The translations under genes were made by a program, and so were the position numbers. Below, piece by piece: positions 20,341 to 30,401 of a stretch of DNA of 64,000 nucleotides. The notes beneath the pieces are model-generated. The model was not told the DNA's origin. It worked only from the letters and a program-made list of their open reading frames with translations, and did not search any database. Numbering within the stretch: the first letter of the stretch is position 1; every line of letters starts with the position of its first letter. The DNA is from Leishmania donovani. Its lineage: Eukaryota > Euglenozoa > Kinetoplastea > Trypanosomatida > Trypanosomatidae. The stretch spans positions 1 through 64,000 of the forward strand of contig NC_018259.1 in the NCBI RefSeq assembly GCF_000227135.1, written 5' to 3'.

Positions 20341-21163
20341 CGTAAAAAAGCAGCTGTGACCGCCTCCACACAAAGCTGAAGGGAGGGGAGGTGCTGCTGC
20401 ACCTGCTAAGCAGCCCGGGCAAGCCGAACAAAAAAATAAGTAGGGCCGCAGAGAAAGTGAGAAGATCGGTGACGACGAGAATTCGAAGTAGGGGCGCCGA
20501 AAGATTATTGTCGCCACAGTCATGTTGTCGTCCTGATCGTGTGTCGCAGGAGAACCTTGCTTGCACGTAGGCGACCATTTGGCAAAGCAGAGAAGCCCCC
20601 TGCGATATGCATCAAATTTTCTCTGAACTCTTCACGATTTCACTCTCTTGGAAGAGGGGGGCCAACAGAATGCCGTAAGCGGGGCGAGGGGGCGGGGGAG
20701 CAGGCTTCTCGGACCTGCCAGGGTTGCATCTTGAGAACCATCAGCATCCACCAAGAGAACAGAGTATGAAGTCAGTACCTCCACGAGCACACTGAATGCA
20801 TGGCAACGAAGGAAAAAGAAATGGATGCGAACACACACTAGAGGATTGCGACCGAGAATCCCGGGCATCAGCCCTGATGCCCGGGGACGACAGGAGGAGG
20901 GCGATACACACCCGAAAGCCCTGAGAGCCCTCCAAAAGTCCCATCCTGGGACGCACAGAACGGCTTCTACAAAAAGGAATGCGAAAATGCAGCTCGTTTC
21001 CACCACCCACCCACTCACGCACTCGTTGCGGCACGCCAGCCAACAAGTCTGTTGTGTGGTCAATGGCAAACAAAATGAGCGCTCCTCTGTCATCATCGGC
21101 TTCATTACCATTACGTGCGACGACAATGAAGACACACACACATACTCGTCAGCGACCCGCCAG
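20341..21163. other. Intergenic spacer
   Basis: About 0.8 kb between syntaxin 5 and the EPL-like gene. A local inverted repeat is visible near 20857-20886 (CCGGGCATCAG / CTGATGCCCGG), a possible hairpin in the 3' UTR of the syntaxin mRNA. No gene is supported. Confidence 0.55.
20859..20884. repeat. Short inverted repeat, possible RNA hairpin
   Basis: The arms CCCGGGCATCAG and CTGATGCCCGGG flank a two-base centre (CC), giving a nearly perfect stem of about 12 bp. It lies in the 3' UTR region of the syntaxin 5 gene and could fold in the transcript. A role in processing or stability is speculation. Confidence 0.5.
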
Positions 21164-22087
21164 CTAGCGCACCACCAGGATACCAAAAAGCATGAGGAAG
21201 AAGAACAGCATTGCAAACACTTTCAGAATGAGCCCGCGGTTGGAGCTCAGGTTCGTCAAGTATCGCATCAGTTCATTGCTTCCGGCGTTGACGTGACGCA
21301 CAGCGTTGTCCACATCCGTGTCAATACGAAGCACAACCTCCTCCTGCTCCTGAACAAGGCGCGTGAAATCGTTGAAGAGTTCACCAACTTCCTGCACAGC
21401 TGCCTCGATCTCCAGCACGGCGTCTGCTCGCTGCTGGTAGTACTGTGTGCTGCCCGCTCCGGAGAGCAGCAGTTGCTGCTGTTGATGCTGCTCCTGGTCC
21501 TGAAAAAGCGCGCTCTCAAACGTTTGCGGCCGATCCGCTGTGGTGAACATGTGACGCCGGTTCGCCTTATCCTTGAGGCTTTTGGATTGATGCTGGAGAG
21601 TGGTGCGGAACTGCTGTCCGGTGCGAGCCAGCCGGCTGCGCAGCGTCTCAACAACGGTGTCGCTGTGCTTCTCAGACGTACGGAGGTGATAAGACGAGCT
21701 GCCAAACATACCGCGAGCATCGCCCATGGGCTGAATGCACCCTTTTTGTGACTCAACGGCTCGCCGCTTCAGCTCCTCCAGCGTTCCTGCATCGTTGTGG
21801 AGGCGTTGCAGCGAGCTCTTCACCATCTGCGTCAACTCACTGACCTCAGCCGTCTGGTCGTCGAAGACGCTCTGACGGTTTGCCAGCTGCGTCAAACGCA
21901 TAATGTACTCAGAGACGGTGGCAATGTTGTTGGAGAACTCTTTGGCAAAGCGGTTGAATGTTTGCACGTCGCTACTGCTGTGCAAACCAGTGGACACCAC
22001 CGCACCACTGCTCGGCGGCGGTCGACTCCGCCTCTGCCGAGAAAAGAGGTCATAGAGTTCGTTTGACCGATCGCGTTCGACAACCAT
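21164..22087 (-). CDS. Syntaxin 5 (Sed5-type Qa-SNARE)
   Basis: Encodes 307 residues. The N-terminus has a DRSNELYDLF motif at residues 5-14, matching the Sed5/syntaxin 5 peptide (DRT-x-EF) that binds the Sly1 regulator. A helical region follows (about 40-100, FNRFAKEFSNNIATVSEYIM). The SNARE motif lies at about 220-280 with the central glutamine in LVQEQEEVVLRIDTDVDN. A C-terminal tail anchor (LKVFAMLFFFLMLFGILVV) ends the protein. The Gln-rich stretch around 200 (QDQEQHQQQQLLL) is a low-complexity insert. Syntaxin 5 drives fusion of ER-derived vesicles with the cis-Golgi. The first ATG of the frame is used. Other Qa-SNAREs usually lack the N-terminal peptide, so the assignment is firm at family level. 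Confidence 0.9.
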   Translation of the reverse strand: MVVERDRSNELYDLFSRQRRSRPPPSSGAVVSTGLHSSSDVQTFNRFAKEFSNNIATVSEYIMRLTQLANRQSVFDDQTAEVSELTQMVKSSLQRLHNDAGTLEELKRRAVESQKGCIQPMGDARGMFGSSSYHLRTSEKHSDTVVETLRSRLARTGQQFRTTLQHQSKSLKDKANRRHMFTTADRPQTFESALFQDQEQHQQQQLLLSGAGSTQYYQQRADAVLEIEAAVQEVGELFNDFTRLVQEQEEVVLRIDTDVDNAVRHVNAGSNELMRYLTNLSSNRGLILKVFAMLFFFLMLFGILVVR

Positions 22088-23012
22088 GATGGCGACGCAG
22101 CTGCCGCTGCCACGTCAATGGCAGCGCCCCCGACAAGCACTCGTTGCTGAGGAAGGGAAAGAAGGAGTGGTGCAGACCGCAGTAATTTTCTTTGTTTTTG
22201 TCCGGCGTGGTGAACGCCTCAGCGCTGCGAAGCCGTACACGTTTATCCTAGTGAGCACACTTTCGGCCGATGGGGTCGTGGCCGGACGAATGTGTGGGTG
22301 TAAGAACGACTCTCGCAAAAGCCCCTGGGTCAGCACAGAGTGCAGGCGGCAGCAGCAGATGGCAAGAGAACGAGAGGAAGGGAGACAAAATGCACACGAA
22401 GATGAGGGGCACAAGGCGACGAAGAGAGGAGCGCATGAGAACATGCACGGAGAGAAAAAAAGACGACATCAACGCGCTGAATGTGCGGAACAGAGGCAGT
22501 GGAGTCACGTGTCCCATCGCATGGTGCTTTCTTCTCGCCCTCTGCCCATCTTTGTCCCCCCCCCCAAGACGTGACCAGTTGCGGGATACGCAGTCCGCGT
22601 GGGGCTCAAAGTCAACGAAGACCGAAGAAAAGCAGATAGAAAGGCAGAGCGACGCCTGGTCCACCATGTTTTCTTCCGCATCCCAGTCTCCCCCGGCTGT
22701 CCTCACGTTTCGCACGAAGAGAAAAGGCGGCGCGCTAATGGAAAGTCGGTGCCGCCATGGCTGCATGTGCAGCTGGTGGAGCCTGATCGATGAGTCTTCT
22801 AAAGAGGAGTGGTCGATGTACTCGTTGCTGAATGCGCGAACCTCCTTTTGACACGTTTAACCACAACGAAAACTAGCCCCTTACACTCTCTACGCCAACT
22901 TTATTCTCTCTCCGCTCCCGATCTGCTCCTCCCCCCCCCTCCGCTCGCACTTACAAGGGGGAGTATGAACGTGAAGGAGGGTGAAAGACGGAAAGGTGGG
23001 GCGGTGCGTAGA
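22088..23012. other. Intergenic spacer
   Basis: About 0.9 kb between NMT and syntaxin 5, with a C-run at 22555-22564 and a second at 22931-22940. It should hold the NMT 3' UTR. No gene is supported. Confidence 0.6.
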
Positions 23013-24278
23013 CTACAACATCACCAAGGCAACCCGAGAAGGCTTGATCTTTGGATACCCCCAGTTGTAGAAGTAATAGCGAAGATGACCGTCGCCGGCG
23101 CCAAACTTGAGCTGCTCAACGAACGACCGGTTGTCGAGGATCTCTACCATATTGCACACGTCGAAGCCGCGTGAGTGCGCCACGATCAAAAGGTCGAGAA
23201 TGAGTTGATGCAAAGGCATACTCGTTGCCGCATAGTAGTGAACGTAAGCTGCGTTCAGAATGTTATAATTGCTGTTCCCAATCACGGTCGATGGAATTCG
23301 ATAGAAGGAAAAGAAGTCCGTCACCTTCTTATCGTTTTCCACCACGTAGGTGAAGACCACACCGTCGCGCGGAAGGAGGTAGTGGCTGATCTCGGCATCG
23401 CTAAAGACGGGACCTACATCGAAGTTGTCCAGGTAGTTCATGAGAATTCGCCGTACCTGCGGAACGTCAGATGGCTTCATTTCACGAAGACCAGAGTTCT
23501 TTGGCGCGTTCGGCAGCTGGTAGTTGCGCTTCAGCATCGCCATTGGGTTCTGAAACTTCTGGTACTGTGCAGGAATGCCGCTGAAGCGGATCTCCACAAG
23601 CTTCTCGGGGTTCAGGCTGCGGTGGAAGTACTGCCCTGATGCATACGGAGTGGGTAGCAGCACACCAGCTGTGTACACCGCCTGCCACACGTTGGTGCGG
23701 TTCACGCGGCGCGTCACCTCTTTGATCAAAATAGGGGCAAGCCGCTTCTCCCGCAGTTGCTTGTGGACACAGAGAAAGTTGATTTCGCAGATGTGACGGG
23801 GTGCATCATACTTGGCCGCCTCCTCCTCTTGGCCCTTTTCCTGTGCTTTCACTTTCATGTACTTGGGGGTGCCCATGCGCAACGTCACGGGAACGCCGGC
23901 AATGAAGGCCAGCAGCTTCTTATCCGCCTTCCGGCGAACGGCAACGTGCCAGTCCGGGATGTAGCTCGGTGGGCATAGTGCCCACTGAAGAAACTCCTCG
24001 GAGTAGTTGAAACGAAACATGCTGTCGTCGTCCTCGACGTAGTTATCGCGGAGAAGCTCGTAAATTGCGTGAATGTCATCGGCCGCCTCCATGTTTGGCG
24101 TCCACCACTCAAATGTGCTGGCGATCGGGTATGGTTCCTCAGGAATATCGGCTACCGTTTTTGGCTCGTCCATCGGACCGGCGAACACGATTTTCTCCGT
24201 CTCATCTTCCGTCTGCGGTACGGGCTGTGTGCTCCAGAATGCATGCGCAGCGTCAGAGTTCGATGGATTGCGAGACAT
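23013..24278 (-). CDS. NMT: Glycylpeptide N-tetradecanoyltransferase (N-myristoyltransferase)
   Basis: Encodes 421 residues, the known length of Leishmania NMT. It transfers myristate from myristoyl-CoA to the N-terminal glycine of proteins, in the cytosol and at ribosomes, and is essential and a validated drug target in trypanosomatids. Both family signatures are present: EINFLCVHKQLREKRLAP (about residues 165-185, acyl-CoA binding region) and KFGAGDGHLRYYFYNW (about 390-405). The substrate-side motif FRFNYSEEFLQWALCPP is intact near residue 90, and the chain ends in a hydrophobic VALVML whose C-terminal carboxylate acts as catalytic base in this family. All key regions look intact. The gene is single here. 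Confidence 0.99.
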   Translation of the reverse strand: MSRNPSNSDAAHAFWSTQPVPQTEDETEKIVFAGPMDEPKTVADIPEEPYPIASTFEWWTPNMEAADDIHAIYELLRDNYVEDDDSMFRFNYSEEFLQWALCPPSYIPDWHVAVRRKADKKLLAFIAGVPVTLRMGTPKYMKVKAQEKGQEEEAAKYDAPRHICEINFLCVHKQLREKRLAPILIKEVTRRVNRTNVWQAVYTAGVLLPTPYASGQYFHRSLNPEKLVEIRFSGIPAQYQKFQNPMAMLKRNYQLPNAPKNSGLREMKPSDVPQVRRILMNYLDNFDVGPVFSDAEISHYLLPRDGVVFTYVVENDKKVTDFFSFYRIPSTVIGNSNYNILNAAYVHYYAATSMPLHQLILDLLIVAHSRGFDVCNMVEILDNRSFVEQLKFGAGDGHLRYYFYNWGYPKIKPSRVALVML

Positions 24279-26513
24279 CGCCGTATTCGTGTGCGTGTGC
24301 GTACAGCCGTGCAGTCGCCCCTACTTGAGTCAAGCAAAACCCAGAAGAAGATTGAGGTGCAGCTACGTAGCACACACGCACACACAAAGGCGCAAGCTAG
24401 CGAAAAAGACAGAGCTGAGGTGCAGGGGAGACGAGGGAGAAAGATCGTGTTACAGTGGGGGATGAGAGGAAAGCAACAGGAGAGGAGAGGGCAAGAGAAA
24501 AGCTAGTCGCAAAGGACGAAAGTAGTCGGTTGACGAAGGTCGGGAATATGGCGAGCGTTCCAAGAGGATGGGAAGAAGCAAAATAAAAAAAACATTGACA
24601 CCCCCTCAACACACGTAAGCACGCGCACACAGCCGCACGGTGATACGCATACTTCGTGGAACGCCACTGGCAAAAGAGAAGGCGCGAGCAGAGGGAGGAT
24701 TGAGACGCGGGGCCCCTTGAGCTGGGTCTCCGCTGCATCTGGAGTCGTCATCACTCTTCTCCCCAACCATCCGAGCGACTCACTGCAAAAAGAAAAAGCA
24801 GCATCAACTCGTTCCACAATCTAGCCATTAACAGCAAGGCTATCACTTGCAGCTCCAGTGGCGCTTTTCGAAGAAACCACAAAGACGGCAGCTGCAGAAG
24901 AAAGGAACGAGCGCGTCGAGGGCGACACGAGCACGTGAAAACGAGGCGGAAACGATCAGAGAACGGTGCATATGCGCCGTGGAACTCTATACTTCACTCA
25001 TCTCTCTTCAACTTTTTCTGAAAGGTGCAAAAAGGCCCCAAGGCTCACAGTGTGTGTTTTGCTGTTCAACGCATTCGTTTCTCTGCCACTCCAACACAAG
25101 GCAAGCTCCGCTCCACCCACGGCCTGTCACAGTCCCCCCCCCCGCGTCGCGCGAAGAAGCGGCAGGCACGCGGTGCAGCAGTGCTGCCGACTCAGCTATC
25201 TGAGCACGGCCATCTGCCCTCGAGCTCTACCCCACCCACCCGCCGCCTCGCCGGCCGCCAGCTGGTGCCTCCCTCCCTTCTCGGAATGGGCGCGGGCGCC
25301 GCTGCCCCCGCCCTCCCCCCGCCCGCACACCAGTGGGCGGTGTAGGGGCCCGGGCGGGTTACTCTCGAGACGCGGTGACACGCTGCCGAACCATATGGAT
25401 GGCACACGCGTGTTCACTGTCGCCGGTCGCCCCGACGCAACGCCCGGCCAGGACCCGACCAACTACATCAGCAGCGATACGTCGCCCGGACTTCCAGCAC
25501 GGCGCCGGCGCCGGCGACCCTGTCACCACCACAGGTGGTTCGGCACTTCGCAAGGAATGAGGGGGTCTGGGCTGCTTGGCTTTGCCGCCGAGTAGAGTAG
25601 TGAGCCCTGTAGCGCCATGCATTGAGGTGCCTCTCCTCCCCTCCCCCGTCATCCGGGCGGAAAGCAGAGAGGTGCCGAAATATATGAAGTTTCACAACGG
25701 CTCACATCCGCGTGCGTGGAATGCCAAAGGGGCAGAGCAAAGAGACTCACACGTCAAGATGTCATGGAAGGATGCACACAAAGGTCCGAGTGAATTGGGC
25801 AATAGAGAAATATGGAAAGAGGAAAACGGAGGTGGCAGGTAACGAGAAAGGGCGGGATAGACGAGGTCGATAAAGAGCAGAACCTGCGGTGACGACGAGC
25901 TATACTTTGTTAATTGTCTCTGTAAGGCACCAATCTCGCATTGGATGGGGCGTCGTGCACCCCTTTGGCAGTGTCCTATACGGCTGTCCAAGCCGTTACG
26001 TGTATTGAGAGTTTTCCACCAGGCGGCAAGATGGGTGCTCTCTCCTTCCCTCTCTGCCTGTAGGGAGGGGAGTGTTCAGTCAAGTGCGAGTGGCTGGTGG
26101 CGAAGATTGTCAAGGCGCTTCCTCTTGGCGTGCCTTACTTGTGCAGTGGCATCCTCTTTGATGACTTGAACGGCGGTGTTTCGAGCACAAACCTGCTCGA
26201 GGCCGTTCTTACTTTGTTTCGACGGTGTTCCCCCTCCCTGCATGGGCACGACCCGGTATACGTGTTTCTGAGAAATCGAGTCCCTGGAGGAGAGGGGGGG
26301 GGAGCTGCGCTTCGTCGCGCTGTTTCGTCTTCACACACGCTTCGTCGGAGAAGGGGTGTGTTCTGCGCATGCAACGCCGATACGCTTTTCCGCCGCCCAT
26401 CCGTCACATCACCTCACCGGTGCAACCCATCTCTGACTCAATTCAAAGACCACACTCACACGAAGGCGCAGCAGCGAATCGATGACGATGAAAGAACGTT
26501 ATCGAGAGTACCG
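24279..26513. other. Spacer with repeat copy B
   Basis: This 2.2 kb spacer lies between a membrane-protein gene and NMT. It contains repeat copy B (25040-25653) and otherwise mixed UTR-like sequence. A G-run lies at 26293-26300. No gene is supported. Confidence 0.6.
25040..25653 (-). repeat. GC-rich interspersed element, copy B (SIDER-like candidate)
   Basis: Nearly identical to copy A across the core (25085-25600), sharing its variants at the CATATGG site and the ACTACATCAG segment. The end near 25560-25653 (GGGCTGCTTGGCTTTGCCGCCGAG and following) also matches copy A. The other end differs: it reads toward GCATTCGTTTCTCTGCCAC, preceded by TTTTGCTGTTCAACG, and matches copy C instead. The minus-strand reading ends in an A-rich CAGCAAAACACAC tail. 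It lies in the spacer downstream of a membrane-protein gene, in the likely 3' UTR. Confidence 0.7.
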
Positions 26514-27428
26514 TTAGTTGATGAAGTCCGGCATATCCGGCATGTCCATCAGGTCTTGAAATGCGCGCGCGCACACCAGACCCCCAAGCCAGAACTTGCA
26601 GAACCGGCGGCGTCGTGCCTCGGGCTCCGACACCCACCACACCTCCCACCCTTCCGGGATACTGCGAACGGTGCGGTGGTTCTCCACCAGGACTACTACA
26701 GCCTTTGCAGTCGTCACTGCTGCCCTGAGGCGCTGTCGCAGATCGCCGGTCGATGCATTTTCTTGTATGGGACGGTGAAAAAGCCGCGACTGTGGACCGA
26801 AGAAGTCGCGGTTGATGCTCTGCAGCTCCCGACTGAGCGCGCGCTCACTCTTCTCCGTGTCACCGGCACCAAAGCTGCCGTGCGGCGTGCGCGTGGCAGA
26901 TAGCTCCATCACATCAAAACGCCTGTCCAAATTACTCGCGGGGCGCGCCGTAACGGCAGTGTCCGCTGCTGCAACCACGGAAACGTTGCTAGTAGCAGCA
27001 GAAGGCGAATACAATGTCGGGTGCACAGGAGATGCGGCCGCGGAACCCACAACCACCAGGTCCGATGTCGGGAGAGGGGGAACAACAATGCGCTGAAGAC
27101 GGTTCTTGTTCCACTTTGGCATGTGCTCGGTCGCGAAGAGGCCGCGGCGAAAGGAGAGCTGCGTCCGGCGATAGCGGAAGATGTGTGCGTGGCGGAACCG
27201 CACAAACGACGGGTACGCCCCCCAAAATGAAAGCGTGAGAAACATCACGCCGGAGGCATACAGGTAGGTGTTGTACACGTAGGAAGCCTGCTCCAGGAGC
27301 GGATCCACGAGTGTCTGAAACGGGTTCTGGTTCTCCTCCATGATCCGCTCAATCAGCTTCCTGTCACGCTCCTCCTCCTCACGGTCGTGCTTCGTCCGCA
27401 CGCCGATGGTGTCGGAGCTGCCTCCCAT
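26514..27428 (-). CDS. One-pass membrane protein of unknown function
   Basis: Encodes 304 residues from the ATG at 27428 (MGGSSDTIGV). The frame is open for 66 more codons upstream, but that part is Arg/Cys/Pro-rich and atypical. Residues 15-35 are a highly charged helix (REEEERDRKLIERIMEEN). One hydrophobic segment lies at about 54-75 (TYLYASGVMFLTLSFWGAYP), followed by a very basic Arg/His stretch. A Ser/Ala/Val-rich linker comes next, and then a C-terminal domain with a VVVLVENHRTVRSIPEGWEVW segment and a repeated DMPDMPDF end. I recognise no family. The MGG start raises the possibility of N-myristoylation, but an Asp sits where Ser is preferred, so that is weak. Confidence 0.8.
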   Translation of the reverse strand: MGGSSDTIGVRTKHDREEEERDRKLIERIMEENQNPFQTLVDPLLEQASYVYNTYLYASGVMFLTLSFWGAYPSFVRFRHAHIFRYRRTQLSFRRGLFATEHMPKWNKNRLQRIVVPPLPTSDLVVVGSAAASPVHPTLYSPSAATSNVSVVAAADTAVTARPASNLDRRFDVMELSATRTPHGSFGAGDTEKSERALSRELQSINRDFFGPQSRLFHRPIQENASTGDLRQRLRAAVTTAKAVVVLVENHRTVRSIPEGWEVWWVSEPEARRRRFCKFWLGGLVCARAFQDLMDMPDMPDFIN

Positions 27429-27809
27429 TTCGGCTGGAATGAATCGTGCACGCGGAGAGAGCAGAGGAGTGGAGACTGTTGGGCAGGTGCATTGCCTGGG
27501 CGTGGTGGATATTTCAAAGCGCAACGTCCTCTGCGGCCGACGTGGTAGTGACTCCGTGTAGACCGACGAACAGAGATTAACTACAAGCCTGCGACAGTTG
27601 TGTCGGCACGAGCCACATTCACGCACCCTTTCTTGTTCGCCGCAGCGGCCGACGCGTGACTGAGAAAGAGAGACGGCAACGCCTCAGGGAAGCAGGCAGG
27701 CGCGTGGCCGTCTAGCAGGGCACCGCAACAGCGTGGGCAAGGGGAGGATTTTCAAAGGAAGATGCGCCGATGAACGAAGCCGAGAAGACAGCTTATTCTA
27801 CTGTGCGTG

Positions 27810-27841
<32 letters not shown>

Positions 27842-28396
27842 TTGTTGTGTTTACTTGAAGGCAGGATAAAGGAGGCGAAAGGGCGATTCAATGATAAAAG
27901 TTCCTTGCTGAGAAGAGCTGTTGCGCTGCACGAAACCGCACGTAAAGCGACGTGTGTCACCTACCTCGTCTTTCTTGCCAAGAGGCGGCCTCCACAAAGC
28001 AGAATAAAATGACTCATCGCAAGCCAGCTCGTTTTTGCTAATAGAAATCACAACAGCAGACACGGCAGAAGATGGTGGTGCGAAACGCAGCGCTACGTTA
28101 TCGCACCGTATTCTTTTGTAGCGTGCAATTTTTGCGAATTTCTGCCTCTGGCGGGGCTGGAGTTACCTGACTAGAGACACTCACAACGCCTACGCGCCGC
28201 ATCCATAACGCAGTCAAAGGGAAACAAGAGGAAGAGCAGCAGTACACATCAACTGCGCCATGGAGAGGCACAGGGTGACACGCGTACACCCGCACATGTT
28301 CCAGCACACCAAGTACTCCAATAGGAATAGAACGACGAGGCAGCAGTTGTCTAAGCCTGCTCCGTCAAAGCAGCGAGACGAGATTTTCGGAGCCCA
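27429..28396. other. Intergenic spacer with CTG repeat
   Basis: Nearly 1 kb between the AP-4 sigma relic and the membrane-protein gene. A CTG/TTG triplet repeat lies at 27812-27848 (listed separately). No gene is supported. Confidence 0.6.
27812..27848. repeat. (CTG)9 followed by TTG triplets
   Basis: Nine CTG units run from 27812 to 27838 and are followed by TTG-type units to 27848. It is noncoding on the transcript strand, where it reads CAG/CAA, in the spacer upstream of the gene starting at 27428. Such tracts vary in length between isolates. Confidence 0.9.
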
Positions 28397-28859
28397 TCAC
28401 AAAAGAAAAAAAATTGGCTCCGGCGCATTGTGCTTTTTCATCTCCACAGCCAGACCATTAGTGAGCATTTCCTCGACAACGAGGTACGCCTTCTCGAGGT
28501 GGTACATGACCTCCAGCTCGCAAGTCCTTTCAAAAGTACGTGTCAAAACGATCGACGGCTGCTTGAATGAGTCCCGTGATGGCCAGGTCGTTCTCTTGAT
28601 GAGCCTCGCAGCCGACAACAGCGTTCTGGCAAAGAACGCTGTCAGCGCCAAGGATAAAGTAAAGGAATGCGTATGGACCTTAGATGACGCTGTGGTTAAG
28701 GTGATCCAGAAAGTTGCGGTCGTCCTCACGTCAGCACAGGCATGTGCGGTCTGCTTCACTTTCCAGAGCAGCGCGGGTGCCTAGAAGGATGAGGTGACGT
28801 TAGTGGGAAAATCGCATCCCCTCTTGCTTCTCCATCCAAATTACAAACTCGATTGTCAT
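28397..28859 (-). pseudogene. AP-4 complex sigma subunit, decayed pseudogene
   Basis: A sigma-adaptin reading frame can be followed almost from end to end. It opens at an ATG at 28859 with MTIEFVIWMEKQEG (sigma proteins begin like MIKFFLMVNKQG) and stays in one frame to 28530 despite TAA (28802-28800), TGA (28733-28731) and TAA (28682-28680). Within it, AALESEADRTCLC aligns with the TLLETEVIKSCLS helix region, and GPYAFLYFILGADS with the RQYAALFIVVGVND strand, at the expected spacing. About 13 extra codons follow. One extra T near 28531 shifts the frame, after which CELEVMYHLEKAYLVVEEM and NGLAVEMKKHN match the C-terminal SELDIMFNLDKVHIILDEM and NGCIVETNRAR of AP-4 sigma. The NG-x-x-VE wording favours AP-4 over AP-1, AP-2 or AP-3. 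The total is about 145 codons, the normal size. It cannot make a full protein. Confidence 0.82.
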
Positions 28860-28972
28860 TCAGCCGCTGGTGTTGTGGCGAACGTGGGCTCCTTCTCCGC
28901 ACCTCCCTTTTCGGGCACGAGAGGATGCCCGTCAGCAGAATGGCACGTCACCAACGCGAGTAAAAACGCACG

Positions 28973-28996
28973 CACACACACACACACACACACACA
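28973..28996. repeat. (CA)n microsatellite
   Basis: Twelve or so CA units, uninterrupted. In Leishmania spacers such tracts are common and polymorphic. Confidence 0.9.
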
Positions 28997-29810
28997 AAGA
29001 TCGTCCTCTCTGAGAAAACAGAAAGGGAGAAGAGAGAAGTGAGACGAGAGCTCACAGCGGTGTGAGAGGCGCGCGCGTAGGCCGTCGCATTTGCACGAGA
29101 GTGGCCGGTGCAAGGATCAAATTGAAAGAAAACAACGGGGCAAGCGAGCTGGCGTTAGAGTAACTGGCAGGTGCTTTCAGAGCAGCGCATATTCTCATGG
29201 TAAGGGTGTGTTGCAAGGTCGGCGGTGACAGTGCTTGGGTTAAGAAAAGGCTCTTGAAAGTTCCCCATCGTTAGGGCGACCGTGAAGAAGGCGTACCAAC
29301 AGGAGTAGCCGGTGAAGAGCAGAGCCAAAGAGAGAGAAGAGGGGGTGTCCACGGGAGAGAAGGAGAAACGACCTGTAGCAACCATGACGGAGAGGCAGTC
29401 ACACAATACCCCTTGTCGCTGTTTTCGCTTCCCCGCACCCATGCTTCATCTTGCACATTTAGCGGAGAGTCGAGTGCAGAGACTAACAGAAGAGAGCAGA
29501 AACGGAGGTCGAGAGGTGAAGGACCCACAGCACAAAGAGCCCAACTGTTTACTTGACTGAATTCAAGGAGAGCGCACAAGACTACGCTTTCATGTGACTC
29601 CCATCAGAGACGGTGCTTCGCTTGTCCATTGTCCCCTACCGCTTACATTTTATTAGCCTGGCAGTCCTTGTTGAAGCTCTTTGGTGTTGTCCCCCACCCT
29701 CACCCCGCTTGTACGTGCGTTTCTTTTTCCGGCCAATATAGAGAAAGGGCGATACTCCTCTTTGTTGGACTTTTTTTCCTTCAGGAAAGTAGATAAAAAG
29801 ACGCAGAGAG

Positions 29811-29830
29811 TGTGTGTGTGTGTGTGTGTG
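29811..29830. repeat. (TG)10 microsatellite
   Basis: Ten uninterrupted TG units following GCAGAGAG, in the 3' UTR region of the phosphatase gene. Confidence 0.9.
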
Positions 29831-30401
29831 GTGAGACCCGAAGTCCGTAGAGGTGGAAGGAAGAATCACGAAGGAGGAGGAGGAGGAGTAGGGAGGGGCA
29901 CAGTAAAAAGAAAAACAAAAAGCCTGTGAGACCAACAAACTGCAGAGACCGCTGCACACTAAAACACCCCCCCCCTTAACCAAAGAAAAGCACATTCACC
30001 CGCAAAAAAAAAAACGATTTGCGATCAGCTTCGCACGGCCCTGTGGAATGTACACCTTTTGTGGGCTCCACCTCGCACACGGCTGTGCAGATGAACGCCC
30101 TTGCCCGCGTGGTGTGAGGTTTGTGCATGGGTGCGGTTGTGTGTGAGACCACCTCTGCGAAGAGGGCATCACCATTCGCTCCTTGGTGCGATGGATGTGT
30201 GGGGTCGAGCGCTGCATCGAGGGAAAGAGAGAGATGAAGAGCTACGACGGAGAGCTTCGACTCCGCACACTCGCGTTCACACACCCACACAAGAAAAGGA
30301 CACCAGCAACCATCCTTGTATATACATAGAGCCGCCCCGCACCACCACGGCATCGGACCTGTTAGGGAAAGCGTAGAGAGGAGTGGGCGGTGCGGCTACC
30401 G

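Larger units (their letters stand above)
28860..30401. other. Spacer with dinucleotide repeats
   Basis: About 1.5 kb downstream of the phosphatase gene. It contains a (CA)n tract (28973-28996) and a (TG)10 tract (29811-29830). A 95-codon minus-strand open frame at 29155-29442 (MGAGKRKQRQ...) has one hydrophobic stretch, but no family is recognised, so I do not call it. Confidence 0.55.

Noticed and set aside
29155..29442. 95-codon minus-strand frame with a hydrophobic stretch
   Set aside because: No recognised family, weak codon bias and flanked by simple repeats. It could be a small gene, but I cannot support it.
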